Source: Rhizophagus sp. LPA8_4_AMF
Taxonomy: Eukaryota > Glomeromycota > Glomeromycetes > Glomerales > Glomeraceae
DNA: 20,222 nt
Assembly (NCBI GenBank): GCA_021464525.1
Contig: JADRCO010001331.1
Coordinates: 1-20,222 of the forward strand
Direction: 5' to 3'
A program made the translations under genes and the position numbers. This document shows positions 1 through 8,912 of the stretch, in pieces. Under the pieces are notes generated by a model, which did no database searches, had not been told where the DNA came from, and saw only the letters and a program-made list of their open reading frames with translations. Each line of letters starts with the position of its first letter. The stretch's first letter is position 1.

Positions 1-1086
1 ATTGTTCTACCCTAAAATAAGTGATATTACTTCTTCCCTATCCAATAATATATAATTTTAATTATGCAGCCAATTATTTGTTTATTTATTTTATATATAA
101 ATAAAGTATTTTAAATAATATCATTATTTATACTGAATGATAACTTTTATTTTAATATTATTAGAAACACCTTAGTTAAAACTTTATTTTGGTATGATTT
201 TATTTGATTTGGATCATAAGTTACAAAGGAAGAAAATATTTTTATTGAAAAACCTATTACTAGATTCTACTCAAATGTAGCTTTTAAATAAGTATAATTT
301 TGTTTATTTAATTAATAGGACTACGAAAATTTCATGTACAGATATTTCGCACGTGATAGTAATACTTTATAATAGTCGATCGGCGGGATGTATAAATTTT
401 TTAAAAAAATTTCGTTATTATCATAATATCAGCACTTGTAACAATAATGTATTGATCGACTTTTATTTTTAATGCTAACTAATTTTTCAAAAATTGCCTA
501 GTTTAATGTGATTATTCACTAAGAAGTAAAACTTACTAGAGTAATAATTGAACCTTGCTGGAAGATTAAACTTTTTAAAATCTTTTAGTTACAATTCTCA
601 ACTTCTTAGTAATTACTTATCGATGGTACTGGATTAGTAACATTAAGATTATATTTATGATGAAACTACTATTACTACGAAATTTATTAGGCTTCGTTTG
701 ATTTTTCTTACCTGTATCCTTCTTTCAAATCTTTTTCTCCCCTTTGAATTAACATTTTTTTTTTTCAGAATACAGAGAAATTTTATCCTTTCTTTAATAG
801 AGAATTAAAATAATTACATGGTAAAAGCATAAGAGAAAAGTTGACATAATCAAAAAGCATAATATGCATAAATTATGACATGTCAAATTACATTATCACC
901 AAAACTTTTGAATAAAAAATTTACACTTGAATATACTAATGATTTCAGATTTTTAGAATCGTTGTAAGTAATAAAAATTTCTGATAATCTTAATAATAAA
1001 TTTTATTTATAAAAGACAAATATATAAGCAAAAAAATATTCTAAATGGTATTTTTAAATTACTAATAAATGACTAATCAATTTTCT
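1..1086. other. AT-rich spacer without a gene
   Basis: I see no convincing coding region on either strand. Homopolymer runs and stop codons in all frames dominate. Two weak items were noticed: an inverted heptamer (GTCGATC near 376, GATCGAC near 454), and on the minus strand a short ATG stretch near 752 that reads about 14 codons into a good donor (CAG/GTAAGA near 712). No second exon could be found for the latter, so it is not called a gene. The last part holds the 3' untranslated region of the neighbouring F-box gene. Confidence 0.6.
1002..1007 (-). terminator. candidate polyadenylation signal AATAAA of the F-box gene
   Basis: On the minus strand an AATAAA hexamer lies about 80 bases after the stop codon of the F-box gene. 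This matches the eukaryotic consensus and a normal fungal 3' UTR length. In such AT-rich DNA the hexamer also occurs by chance, so the support is position only. Confidence 0.4.
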
Positions 1087-2691
1087 TTATAAAGAATACA
1101 TGTCAATCATTTCATTTAAGCTGTAGTAACTTTTTACTTTAATATTATACAGACTAAATTCCTTCACTTCATCTTTCAATGAAAATAAATCCTTATCACA
1201 CCCAAGATTAACTACTAAATTAATATAAGAAGGATTGGAAATAAAAGCTAAGTATTCAACCCTTTTCTTTTTCATAATATATTCTTTTATAAAAAGTAAA
1301 ATACTATCTTGACTTTCTACTATATTCATTATCAACAATTTTTTAATAAATGTATCTTGAGAATTTTTTAAGAATACTTCAAAATCACTTGCTTTAATGA
1401 CAAGAGATAAACTTAAATATTCTAATATAGGAGGAAAAATTTGTCCTAAGTTTTGTAATATAATTGAACTAGTAAGTTCAATGTTTTTATGTGTTTCATA
1501 ACTTCCACTGATGAGCTTGATAGAAAGATAATTGAGATTATGCTTAGTATTTTCAATTAAATTGAATATTAGATAAGTAATTTGCCTTTCAACTCCATTA
1601 AAATCAAACAATTTGATATTTTTACAATATTTTATAAGTAATTCTAATAATTGTTGTTTTAATGATGGACTACAATTGTAATTAAATTCATATCCAAAAT
1701 TTTCTAAATGATCACCAGATTTTTGAAATAATAATTTTAATGATTCAATTTGTGATATCTCGCTTATAACTAAAGATTTTAATTTAAATGGTTTGGTTAA
1801 ATTAATAATTTGTTGAATAAAATTATTATATAAAGAAAAACAATAAATAATATGAATAGATTCTAAAACATTCAATTGTTCAAATATTTTATCTAAATTA
1901 TTTATACTTTTAAAATCGACGTAATAGAAAATGATTGTATTTAAAGTATTTGAACAATTATAATCTTTTGATAATAATAATGATTGATATAAAGGAAAAT
2001 TATTATAAGATACCATAATTTTTTTAAGATTTTGATGTAAATTAATTAATCGTAAAGTACGATCTTTAATTACTAAATGTTCATTATAATCAGAATTACT
2101 ATAAAAGTTCAAATTTTTAATTAAATTTGTATTTTGTAAAATTAACTCAATAATATCATCAAAATATATGTTATAATAAGTACTTGAGGTTTCAATTTCA
2201 AGAGTATGTAAGTTCACTACATTTTCAATGAATATGTTAAATAGTGACATATTAATCAATCTTTTAAATTCATTTACTGAAGGAAGGCTCAAATCCTTCA
2301 AATAATATCTACTACTTCCAGGATTTCGTGTTAAGTCAGCGACTTTAGACCACTGCTCAACAGAAAAAACAATATGATATATACTTAAATATTTTAAAAA
2401 CCTAGGATAATTGAACAGTGTATTCAAAGGTAATGGATCATCATTAATTTTATATTTATTTAATTTTGTTTTAAGATCACCATTTAAATTATGTAGGTAA
2501 ATATCAATAAAATGATAATTTTTTGTAGAAATTGAAAATGGATTTTCCCATAATAATGGAATCGCTAAACGACACCATAATCTGTTAACTAAAATGCATG
2601 AATATAAAGTTGAAAAATCATTCTGAAAATGTTTTATAATTTCATATGTTAATTCAGGTAAATCTCCTGAAAATATTTTTGAACATGGCAT
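1087..2691 (-). CDS. F-box protein with LRR-like C-terminal part
   Basis: Single-exon gene of 534 codons. The N-terminus (from Met at 2691, MPCSKIFSGDLPEL, followed by YEIIKHF, LYSCILVNRLWCRLAIPLLW) is a degenerate F-box of about 45 residues: a Leu-Pro start, then LYSCxLVNRxWCxxxIPxLW, the form typical of the expanded F-box family of Rhizophagus. Such F-boxes bind Skp1 in SCF ubiquitin ligases and the C-terminal part recruits the target; this is family knowledge, not shown here. The remaining 480 residues are Leu/Ile/Asn-rich with irregular LRR-like segments (NLHTLEIE, NLNFYSN, LNYLSIKLI, LEYLSLSL). I chose the start at 2691, not the in-frame ATG at 2721, because the F-box begins right after it and a TATA-like box lies only 15 bases beyond the 2721 ATG. 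No intron is needed. No target can be predicted. Confidence 0.88.
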   Translation of the reverse strand: MPCSKIFSGDLPELTYEIIKHFQNDFSTLYSCILVNRLWCRLAIPLLWENPFSISTKNYHFIDIYLHNLNGDLKTKLNKYKINDDPLPLNTLFNYPRFLKYLSIYHIVFSVEQWSKVADLTRNPGSSRYYLKDLSLPSVNEFKRLINMSLFNIFIENVVNLHTLEIETSSTYYNIYFDDIIELILQNTNLIKNLNFYSNSDYNEHLVIKDRTLRLINLHQNLKKIMVSYNNFPLYQSLLLSKDYNCSNTLNTIIFYYVDFKSINNLDKIFEQLNVLESIHIIYCFSLYNNFIQQIINLTKPFKLKSLVISEISQIESLKLLFQKSGDHLENFGYEFNYNCSPSLKQQLLELLIKYCKNIKLFDFNGVERQITYLIFNLIENTKHNLNYLSIKLISGSYETHKNIELTSSIILQNLGQIFPPILEYLSLSLVIKASDFEVFLKNSQDTFIKKLLIMNIVESQDSILLFIKEYIMKKKRVEYLAFISNPSYINLVVNLGCDKDLFSLKDEVKEFSLYNIKVKSYYSLNEMIDMYSL

Positions 2692-2735
2692 GTTGTAAGC
2701 GAAGTGAGAAAAAATACACATTTTACTATTATGTC

Positions 2736-2743
2736 AATTTATA
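2736..2743 (-). promoter_or_regulatory. TATA-like box of the F-box gene
   Basis: Minus-strand TATAAATT about 45 bases upstream of the chosen ATG. The same TATAAAT core precedes the other three genes of the window on their coding strands, which raises confidence a little above chance. Confidence 0.4.
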
Positions 2744-3029
2744 TCAATTTTTGGAATGGAGATCCCGCCAATTTCCGATACTGTCGTACAATTCGTATCA
2801 ATCAATTGTGTGTAGTGTCACTAGCGTTACCAATGTGATTAGTAGGTTAAATAATTGACACATATGATCAATCTCAGAAACCATATGACTCATAAGTCAT
2901 TAAACATTAAACACCAAAATTAGTGTACAAATTAGTAGTCATTAATTATATCAGTGAGTGCAATATTTATAATAGACTAAATGTATTAAATTTTTGACTC
3001 ATCATATGATGAGAAAATAAAGAAAATAA

Positions 3030-3037
3030 TATAAAAG
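3030..3037 (+). promoter_or_regulatory. Consensus TATA box TATAAAAG
   Basis: TATAAAAG followed by GGG, at a normal distance (about 25-35 bases) from the start of the pyrimidine-rich leader near 3060. It is the best TATA match in the window and differs from the TATAAAT form in front of the four protein genes. Confidence 0.45.
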
Positions 3038-3358
3038 GGGATAAAATCAGATCACACATTTTCTTTAGGAGTTAGGGTTTCTCTTTTATTTAGGACTTCT
3101 TTCTTTTCGGACTCCAGGACCTCTCTATTTCTTTTGGACTTCTCTCTTTCCTTTAGATTTTACTTCTTCTTACTTTGGGTCTTTTGGGTTGGGTATGCAT
3201 CATTTTATGTTCTAGCAAGATAAAGGAATTCATGTGTACATGGCTCTGTTTGCTAGGCAAAATTATATTTTGCTAATGGCCAGCTGTAGCCTGAGAGAAA
3301 CTGAGGTTCTATGGTTGTTTTATGATGAACATTGTGGTTTAGATTTAATTTATTTTAT

Positions 3359-3492
3359 GTAGTGATTAATGAAGAATTCATTTATTATTGGATTTAAATT
3401 ATTAGATTTATTTAATAGTGTTTAATGAAGATTTCATTTGTTTATTTGCATTTGTTATTTATACATAGTGTTTAGTGTAGATAAATTCACAA
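3359..3492 (+). repeat. Degenerate tandem repeat, about 51-57 bp unit
   Basis: Three related units start at about 3360, 3417 and 3468. Each begins AGTGNTTARTG and runs into AAGANTTCATTT in the first two. They lie in the presumed transcribed part of the promoter-like block. Spacing is 57 and then about 51 bases, and the third unit is the most diverged. Confidence 0.45.
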
Positions 3493-3640
3493 CTATAGCT
3501 CGTGACTGTAGGAGGTATCTCTATGCAACTTGCCCTCTTGCATGATAGTACGTTCTCATAGGGTTTATATGTTTTCTATCATACTAATCCTTTTGTATAT
3601 TTAGTTTCTTCACTTAGTATCACACAAACATCCAAATATA

Positions 3641-5100
3641 TAAGTTTAGTAATGATTTGGAAAATTAAAAATAAACATAATCATTTCTTTTTCAAAACTG
3701 TATTTTTTTAGTATTAATGCTTAATAAATTAATAAAATTTGAATTTAACATAAATATCATATTTTGATTTGATTGATTTATTGCATTAAGATTAGTTTTA
3801 GTACATTTATAATGACAAAATAAAAGTAGATTTGATTTAAATTCAATTTTTATTTTTAAAAAAAAAAATAATGAAAAAAAAGGTAACTTTATTCTATATT
3901 TAAATTAATACTAAAAAGTTACCCATATTTATTCTTACATAAGTTCCAAAAAAAAACTCATTGTTCATTAAATGTTTCACATTAGTTATCAAATAGAATA
4001 ATTTATTTATGAATAATTTAAAATAAAAATATGGTAAATCCAGTTTTGCATTCTATTATACTTTAATTATATAAGAAACCAGGAGTTTAAAATAAATAAA
4101 GTCTTAATTAAAACAAAAAGTATAAATAAAAATAATAAAAATAAAAAAAAGTAAATAATTCTTTTTATTTTTGTTCTTAAAAACATAATTTGAAATTTAT
4201 TTTTTAATCCAAATTATGTCCGATTTTAGGCTGATATCGTCAATTTTAACCAGAAAATAATTTGGATCTAATTAAGCTGCGTCACAGTTTATATTCAAAA
4301 TTAGCGCATCAAATAAGCAACCATTTATAATTTGAAATACTGTATTTTGTTTTTTATCGCCGCCATTTTTAAACACAACCACAGGCGAACCAATAGAATA
4401 TATAAAAAAGTTCAATAGAATTCCTGAAAACAAAAATCTTTCTTAGCCTAGAATTCTATCTATTTAATTTATTGAGTCATCTTAATCCCGTCATGTGATT
4501 TCTATTTAACAATATTATGGTCTTAATTGTCCGGAGCGTAGCGAAGGACTTTATATTGTAGAGCACTTATAACGAATTAATGATTTTGGATTAACCCATG
4601 AAATTTTCCTTCCGTCCATCCGCTGACGTCACCTCACTAATTACCCCTGTTTTTTCCTTTTTTGATATGCATCACTTTTTACTCGTTTCACTGACGATTT
4701 TGTAACACTACTTGCTTATTTTATTTGGTGTTTAATCAATTTTTTTTTAAAAAAAAAGATACCAAGTAAATAAGCGCGACGGACTTTAAAGGTTGCCGTT
4801 TTCCTAGTTTATAGTTTAAATTCGCAATTTATTAATCTTAAAGACGTATTTATAGCTCGCATTGCAGTCTAATTATAAATGGTTGCTAACTAAACCGGTC
4901 TTACTTTTAAATAAATTTTTTATATTTGTGTTTTTCATATTAATCCCGTCAAAAATTTTTATTTTGTTTAGTGCGCAAACCGAGAGTTAAGTTGGGCAAA
5001 TATTGACAAATAAAAAACGAAAGTAGCGATTTAATAATATCAATATTTAATATAATATGTCCTTTTTTCTTTCAAATTTTCTTGTTTGGAATAAGTCTCA
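3641..5100. other. AT-rich spacer with a CRE palindrome and a long imperfect hairpin
   Basis: No coding region is supported. Visible items: a perfect CRE palindrome TGACGTCA at 4624-4631; a long imperfect inverted repeat at about 4711-4778 (GCTTATTTTATTTGGT against GCTTATTTACTTGGT read from the other strand) joined by a T9A9 palindrome; a direct repeat TAATCCCGTCA at about 4483 and 4944; and a GCGTAGCGAAGGACTTTATA segment near 4537. The hairpin could be a small foldback element. I see no target duplication. Confidence 0.45.
4711..4778. repeat. Imperfect foldback hairpin centred on T9A9
   Basis: The left arm (CTTGCTTATTTTATTTGGTG) and the right arm (ACCAAGTAAATAAGCGCG) are complementary over about 15 bases with one or two gaps. 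A perfect T9A9 palindrome forms the centre. It may be the core of a MITE/foldback element or only a structural feature of AT-rich DNA. Confidence 0.45.
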
Positions 5101-5333
5101 CTAATTTGGTAATGTGATTGAATATGCGAAGTATAACGGATGGAAAAAATATTCAAATATACATTATATTGATATACAATATAGGTATAGTTAAAAGCTT
5201 AATTCGAGTGTGATTTCTCTCGATAAAAAATGCAGCATAACGACCTTGTTGTTTAATTTATATTATAGCCATCCTTTAATAAATTTCTGATATTTTTTAT
5301 CGATGGAAAAATATATGTGAAAAACTCCGCAAG

Positions 5334-5361
5334 CAGGAACCGTGCACACGGTTGATTCCTG
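5334..5361 (+). other. Hairpin in dispersed repeat copy A
   Basis: AACCGTG and CACGGTT form a perfect seven-base stem around a two-base centre. It is flanked by CAGG before and GATTCCTG after, giving a possible outer stem. The equivalent region in copy B folds differently (a 12-base outer stem), so the ability to fold is kept while the pairing partners differ. Confidence 0.45.
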
Positions 5362-5693
5362 TAAACATAATCATGTTATTGCACGGGCATGTTTAATATT
5401 GTGTATTATGTAGCACAAATGACCAATTTGTATAGCAAGAAACTTTTTTACAAAAAATTTTTTTTATTCATGTCACACTGAGAATTTACTATATGGAAAA
5501 AATTTATTATTTAAATCAAAACAATTTCTTCATAGAATTGATCATGCTACACATGACGCCTACCTGCAGTGAAGGCAAATTGTTTTTACTAGAGAATTCT
5601 ATAGAATCATTTCTAGACAATCCGTCCAAAAATTTCCTTTGTAAACTTTTGATTTGACTTCAGTATATCTTGTTACAATTTTGTGGCTTAAAT

Positions 5694-5752
5694 ACGTAAG
5701 TTTGCATAAAAAGGCGTAGATTTGCATTAATTTGCGTCAACGGCATAAAATT
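5694..5752 (+). repeat. Phased ten-base units GCGTAAGTTT-like, copy A
   Basis: Six units in a row, each close to GCGTAARTTT: ACGTAAGTTT, GCATAAAAAG, GCGTAGATTT, GCATTAATTT, GCGTCAACG, GCATAAAATT. The period is 9-10 bases, about one helical turn. The same array closes copy B. Confidence 0.6.
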
Positions 5753-5760
5753 GACCTAAG

Positions 5761-6870
5761 CTTATACATTTAAGAATAGACACTTATGTACTACTGCTGA
5801 GGAAATTTCTAAGTTTTAATAGATGCATTGATAAACTTTATTCCTCCTTGTTGATGATACCTACTTTGATTCCATTCATGTACGAGTTTGCATCCTTCAT
5901 TTCATATGAAACCCATTATTTCTATACATTTTACATTTTTAGCTTCTACGTTCGATTTTGCTTCTATTAAATCGTTGAAATGTATCCATTGATGATGTCA
6001 TGAATTAATAAATTCAAGTTTTGTTGACAGTCTATTATTTAGATCCTCAGCTGCTTTAATAATATTCACTCAATACGTCATATTTTTCTTTCATCAATTT
6101 TGAGAGTAAAAACAAATATCTAACGAAACAAACACTGTTAAGTAGGGAATATTGAAACTTATTTTCACAAAACAGCTTATGTGTAAATTAACTATAAATA
6201 AATTTCTATTATTTAATGTCATTAGTGATTTGAAGTTACAAAATTCCGGAAATTTCAAAACAAGATACTCTGCGATTCGATCACCATATCATATACAGTA
6301 TGTGGGATTTTGGAATTTAAAATGGAAAAAAATCCGCATTTACTCATCATTACATATAATCATGAGAACCGAAAAAAATAAAATATAAATTTTTGACGGA
6401 GTTCCTTGCAAAAAGTATTCTTTCTTGGTCTTCTATGATCTAGAATTCTATCAATTCTATCAAGATTGATCTATAATATTATCTTGATGCTATCATTCTT
6501 TTATGAAAATGCGCTTCCATGTCCTTTATTTTTCTACAAAAAAAAAAAAAAAAAATTTTTTTCTGGGACGAATACTAAGATATCTCTATCAATTTTTATG
6601 AATGACATCAACTTCAACGATATAACTTTTCGAACAATTCTATTATGAAGCTTTTAAAGTTACTCAGTTTTCACTGATACAACTCTTACTAATATTTTCA
6701 AAGAGAAAGAGTAAGGCTTCACCTTCATACACCTGAGCCAGCTCCTCAACATGCCACTTTCTTTCTTATGAAACGTAACTTAAGTATCATCTCTCGACTT
6801 TATAGAAGACACATTCATTTTTTAATTTTAAAGTAGGAAAACATACCATTTTGGAAGGTACACAAGTTCA
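5761..6870 (-). pseudogene. Decayed coding remnant of unknown family
   Basis: Read on the minus strand, several separated stretches have the composition and codon pattern of protein-coding DNA, although several stops interrupt them and the reading frame is not constant. Examples are FPTLKLKNECVFYKVER (about 6820), KWHVEELAQVYEGEALLF (about 6735), AAEDLNNRLSTKLEF (about 6040) and HHQWIHFNDLIEAK (about 5980). The order is consistent with one gene remnant reading from 6870 towards 5761, though the part at 6380-6650 shows nothing clear. I do not recognise the family; it could derive from a transposon or a host gene. It lies between two copies of the dispersed repeat. Confidence 0.4.
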
Positions 6871-7127
6871 AAATACACCAATAACTGAGCATTTTTAAAA
6901 TACCTCCGAATTAATATTTAATTAATTCATTTATTTTATTTTATAGAGACAAACTAGACTATCACTAATTCTAATCCCTAATCCTTACGTTATTTAATTT
7001 AATACAGCCAAAATTTATAATACAACTTATCTCAAGCAAGGAAGAACAAAAGGTAAAGCCCCAGATTTGATTAAAATAAATAAAACCAATTTAATAGTAA
7101 CGTGATTGAAAAATATGAAGTATGGAA

Positions 7128-7640
7128 GTATAATGGGAAAAAGTAATTAAATATATGTCCCAAACGAAGTATAATATAATAAGACGAAACGCTCTGGAAA
7201 AAAAATGTAAATTAAATATGTATTTCAATTAAAATTTTAATTCGTAATTTCTTTGCGATAAATCAAGTGTAACAAATTCGTTTTGTCCACTAAAAAAATA
7301 AAATTAAATCGTTTGCAGTATAACGACTTTGTTGCTACTCTACAAATTTTGATTTAATTAGTGTCGTACTGTCTTATGGTGAAAGCCATCAAAATAATAA
7401 GTATGCGAAGTATAATGGGAAAAATAATTAAATATATGAACCAAACGAAGTGTAATATAATAAGACGGAACGCTCTGGGGAAAAAAATGTAAACTAAATA
7501 TCAATTAAAATTTTAATTCGTAATTCTTTGCGATAAATTAAGTGTAACAAATTCGTTTTGTCCACTAAAAAAAATAAAATTAAATCGTTTGTAGTATAAC
7601 GACTTTGTTGCTACTCTACAAATTTTGATTTAATTAGTTA
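7128..7640 (+). repeat. Tandem duplication (two units of about 240 bp, offset 276-282 bp)
   Basis: The unit running from GTATAATGGG to TTTGATTTAATTAG occurs at about 7128-7361 and again at about 7410-7637. Both units share CGCTCTGG, TTCGTTTTGTCCACTAAAA, AAATCGTTTG and TATAACGACTTTGTTGCTAC. Differences are few, mostly single substitutions and small indels, so this duplication is much younger than the split between copies A and B. Confidence 0.9.
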
Positions 7641-7680
7641 TCTAAAATGCATGTAAATTATATGTAGTTTGTTTTGAAAA

Positions 7681-7736
7681 CCCCTGCAAGCAGGAACCGT
7701 GTCACGCAGTCGATTCCTAATATTTGCTTGTAGGGG
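7681..7736 (+). other. Strong hairpin in dispersed repeat copy B
   Basis: CCCCTGCAAGCA (7681-7692) pairs with TGCTTGTAGGGG (7725-7736) over 12 bases with one G-T pair. Inside the loop GGAACCG and TCGATTCC can pair further, and CGTGTCACG is itself palindromic. It resembles a structured RNA domain or the subterminal hairpin of a mobile element. No known ribozyme core was recognised. Confidence 0.55.
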
Positions 7737-8108
7737 TAACCGTTACTATGTTATTGCACGGGCATGCTTAATATTGATATGATGTGGCTCAAATGACCAA
7801 TTCGTATGACCTTTCATTGTTAACAAATGATTTATTTGATAAGGATTGTAAAAACTTTAAAATTTTTTTTACAAAAGTTCAGTTGATGAGAAGTTCCTTA
7901 CTTACTATTTATAATTTAATCATGTTACACCTGTATGGAAAAAATACAATTTCCTCATAGAATTGATGACGTTACTCATGGCGCCTACCAACACTGGTGT
8001 AGCAGAAGGCAAAAAATTTGCTTACTACAGAATTCCATAGAATTGTTTCTAATCCGAATAAGTTATTGCCCCTCTTACAACCATTTCTTTTTGAATGGTC
8101 TCCTAAAT

Positions 8109-8190
8109 TACGCAAACTTTTTCTGTTTTTCAGCGTAAGTTTGCGTAAAAGGCGTAGGTTTGCGTAAGTTTGCATCGATGGCGTAAAATT
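8109..8190 (+). repeat. Eleven-base perfect stem plus phased ten-base units, copy B
   Basis: TACGCAAACTT (8109-8119) and AAGTTTGCGTA (8137-8147) are perfect inverted repeats around a 17-base loop. The right arm is part of six phased units (8133-8190): GCGTAAGTTT, GCGTAAAAG, GCGTAGGTTT, GCGTAAGTTT, GCATCGATG, GCGTAAAATT. Copy A ends with the same array, so it marks the 3' end of the repeat family. Confidence 0.6.
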
Positions 8191-8196
8191 AGTGTA

Positions 8197-8640
8197 TGCA
8201 AATTGAAAAAGTATGCAACGTAATACAGAATCACAGAACATATTTTTATTTCTCCACGTGAACAAGTTACAGTGGAAATTACATGGAAACTATACAATAT
8301 AACCAAAAGTAATCTAAAAAAAAAAAAAAACTGTGACATAAAATAAATAAATAAATAAATAAGTAATCTAAAAAAACAGTAACCAACGCCGACGAGCGTC
8401 GTCACTTTGGCAGAAAAAAAAGGAGGTGAAAGTTCCCAATGACCCAAGATCACTAGCAACTGGTAGCCAAAGCTAATCGGAATAGAAGAAATAAAATTAA
8501 AGAGAAAGAAAAGAAAAATTATAAAAAATACTAAAAAAATCTATATTATTATCAAACAAAAGATTATCAAAATGAGATTCCTAAGAACCAGAGTGTAAAA
8601 AATTACTAGATGTCCACCGTATAAAGGCGGTACGATTTAA
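8197..8640. other. AT-rich spacer with a microsatellite
   Basis: No gene seen. It contains an (AAAT)n tract at about 8338-8362, flanked on both sides by the direct repeat AGTAATCTAAAAAAA (about 8308 and 8363). It also contains a CACGTG-like CCACGTGAAC near 8256. The minus-strand reading frame over 8130-8459 is low-complexity Phe-rich and is not credible as a gene. Confidence 0.5.
8338..8362. repeat. (AAAT)n microsatellite
   Basis: Five to six AAAT units in a row, bounded by copies of AGTAATCTAAAAAAA. Confidence 0.85.
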
Positions 8641-8671
8641 TCGATCAACACGATTCGCGTAAGGATATGTT

Positions 8672-8860
8672 TTGGCAGGAAAAAAACCCGATTGTAATAT
8701 TTCTTGGTGGCGTAGTGCGTGTCTTGAAGATGCCGACATTCTTGTTTACGATGACGGAATGATTTGTGATAAGTTAATTTCTTTTTTCGAAATACCGATA
8801 GAGAATTTCCATCTTTTAAAAAATTGGTGTCGGTTTGACCACGTAGCAATGTTTAATTAA
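8672..8860 (+). CDS. Possible small ORF or exon remnant, 62 codons, unknown
   Basis: An open frame MAGKKPDCNISWWRS...YDDGMICDKLISFFEIP...WCRFDHVAMFN with a balanced, non-repetitive composition, unlike the surrounding AT-rich noise. It contains an acidic-hydrophobic stretch (LEDADILVYDDG). An acceptor-like TTTTGGCAG sits at its start, so it may be an internal or terminal exon of a lost gene. I do not recognise a family. The opposite-strand frame (8637-8849) is less protein-like. It could also be chance. Confidence 0.25.
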   Translation: MAGKKPDCNISWWRSACLEDADILVYDDGMICDKLISFFEIPIENFHLLKNWCRFDHVAMFN

Positions 8861-8912
8861 AAGAGGAGTAATAAATTCCATGAGGATACGTTCACGGATA
8901 AATTTTTAAATA

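Larger units (their letters stand above)
2857..3640 (+). promoter_or_regulatory. Promoter-like block with no ORF; possible solo LTR
   Basis: A compact promoter-like arrangement reads on the plus strand: TGACTCA at 2886-2892, a second TGACTCA at 2995-3001 inside the 16-base perfect palindrome CTCATCATATGATGAG (2998-3013), and a consensus TATAAAAG at 3030-3037. A pyrimidine-rich leader with repeated GGACTTCT/GGACTCC words follows (3060-3180), then a less AT-rich stretch to about 3600. TGACTCA is the Gcn4/AP-1 core site. No ORF longer than about 15 codons starts downstream. The layout resembles the U3-R part of a fungal LTR standing alone, or the promoter of a non-coding transcript. I could not find matching TG...CA ends or a target duplication, so the outer limits are approximate. 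Confidence 0.35.
5101..5757 (+). repeat. Dispersed repeat family, copy A (diverged)
   Basis: This copy shares a series of colinear blocks with 7086-8196: a start block GTGATTGAA...GAAGTATAA; GCAGCATAACGACCTTGTTG; GCAAGCAGGAACCGTG; GTTATTGCACGGGCATG; AAATGACCAATTTGTAT; TTCTTCATAGAATTGAT with GGCAAATTG; and a terminal run of ten-base units. It has no coding capacity. In order and spacing it looks like a non-autonomous element of about 0.65 kb. Similarity stops near 5757, where copy B also ends. It carries a hairpin at 5334-5361. Class (SINE, MITE or fragment of a larger element) is not determined. Confidence 0.7.
7086..8196 (+). repeat. Dispersed repeat family, copy B, with internal duplication
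   Basis: Colinear with copy A (5101-5757), but with its 5' block duplicated head to tail. Better preserved landmarks are GTTATTGCACGGGCATGC, AAATGACCAATTCGTATG, CTCATAGAATTGATGACG, CAACACTGGTGTAGCAG and the terminal ten-base units. It holds two strong hairpins (7681-7736 and 8109-8147). The short reading frames here (7935-8138 plus, 7972-8265 minus) follow the repeat and are not genes. Both copies A and B read in the plus direction. Confidence 0.72.

Noticed and set aside
700-760. Minus-strand ATG stretch ending at CAG/GTAAGA
   Set aside because: Good donor, but no acceptor with a following open exon could be found down to position 1.
2646-2858. 70-codon plus-strand frame over the F-box gene start
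   Set aside because: It overlaps the F-box N-terminus on the other strand and its promoter, and its composition is that of a shadow frame.
5334-5361. tRNA gene or known ribozyme at the GGTTGATTCC hairpin
   Set aside because: The box B-like word lacks a partner box A and cloverleaf, and no hammerhead, HDV or twister core was recognised.
6152-6648. Two plus-strand frames of 78 and 60 codons
   Set aside because: Low-complexity Ile/Asn/Lys/Phe-rich sequence crossing a run of 18 A; no domain or promoter, and the opposite strand shows decayed coding patterns nearby.
7935-8459. Short frames on both strands near repeat copy B
   Set aside because: Mostly within or at the edge of the dispersed repeat, which also exists without these frames in copy A; the minus-strand frame at 8130-8459 is Phe-rich noise.
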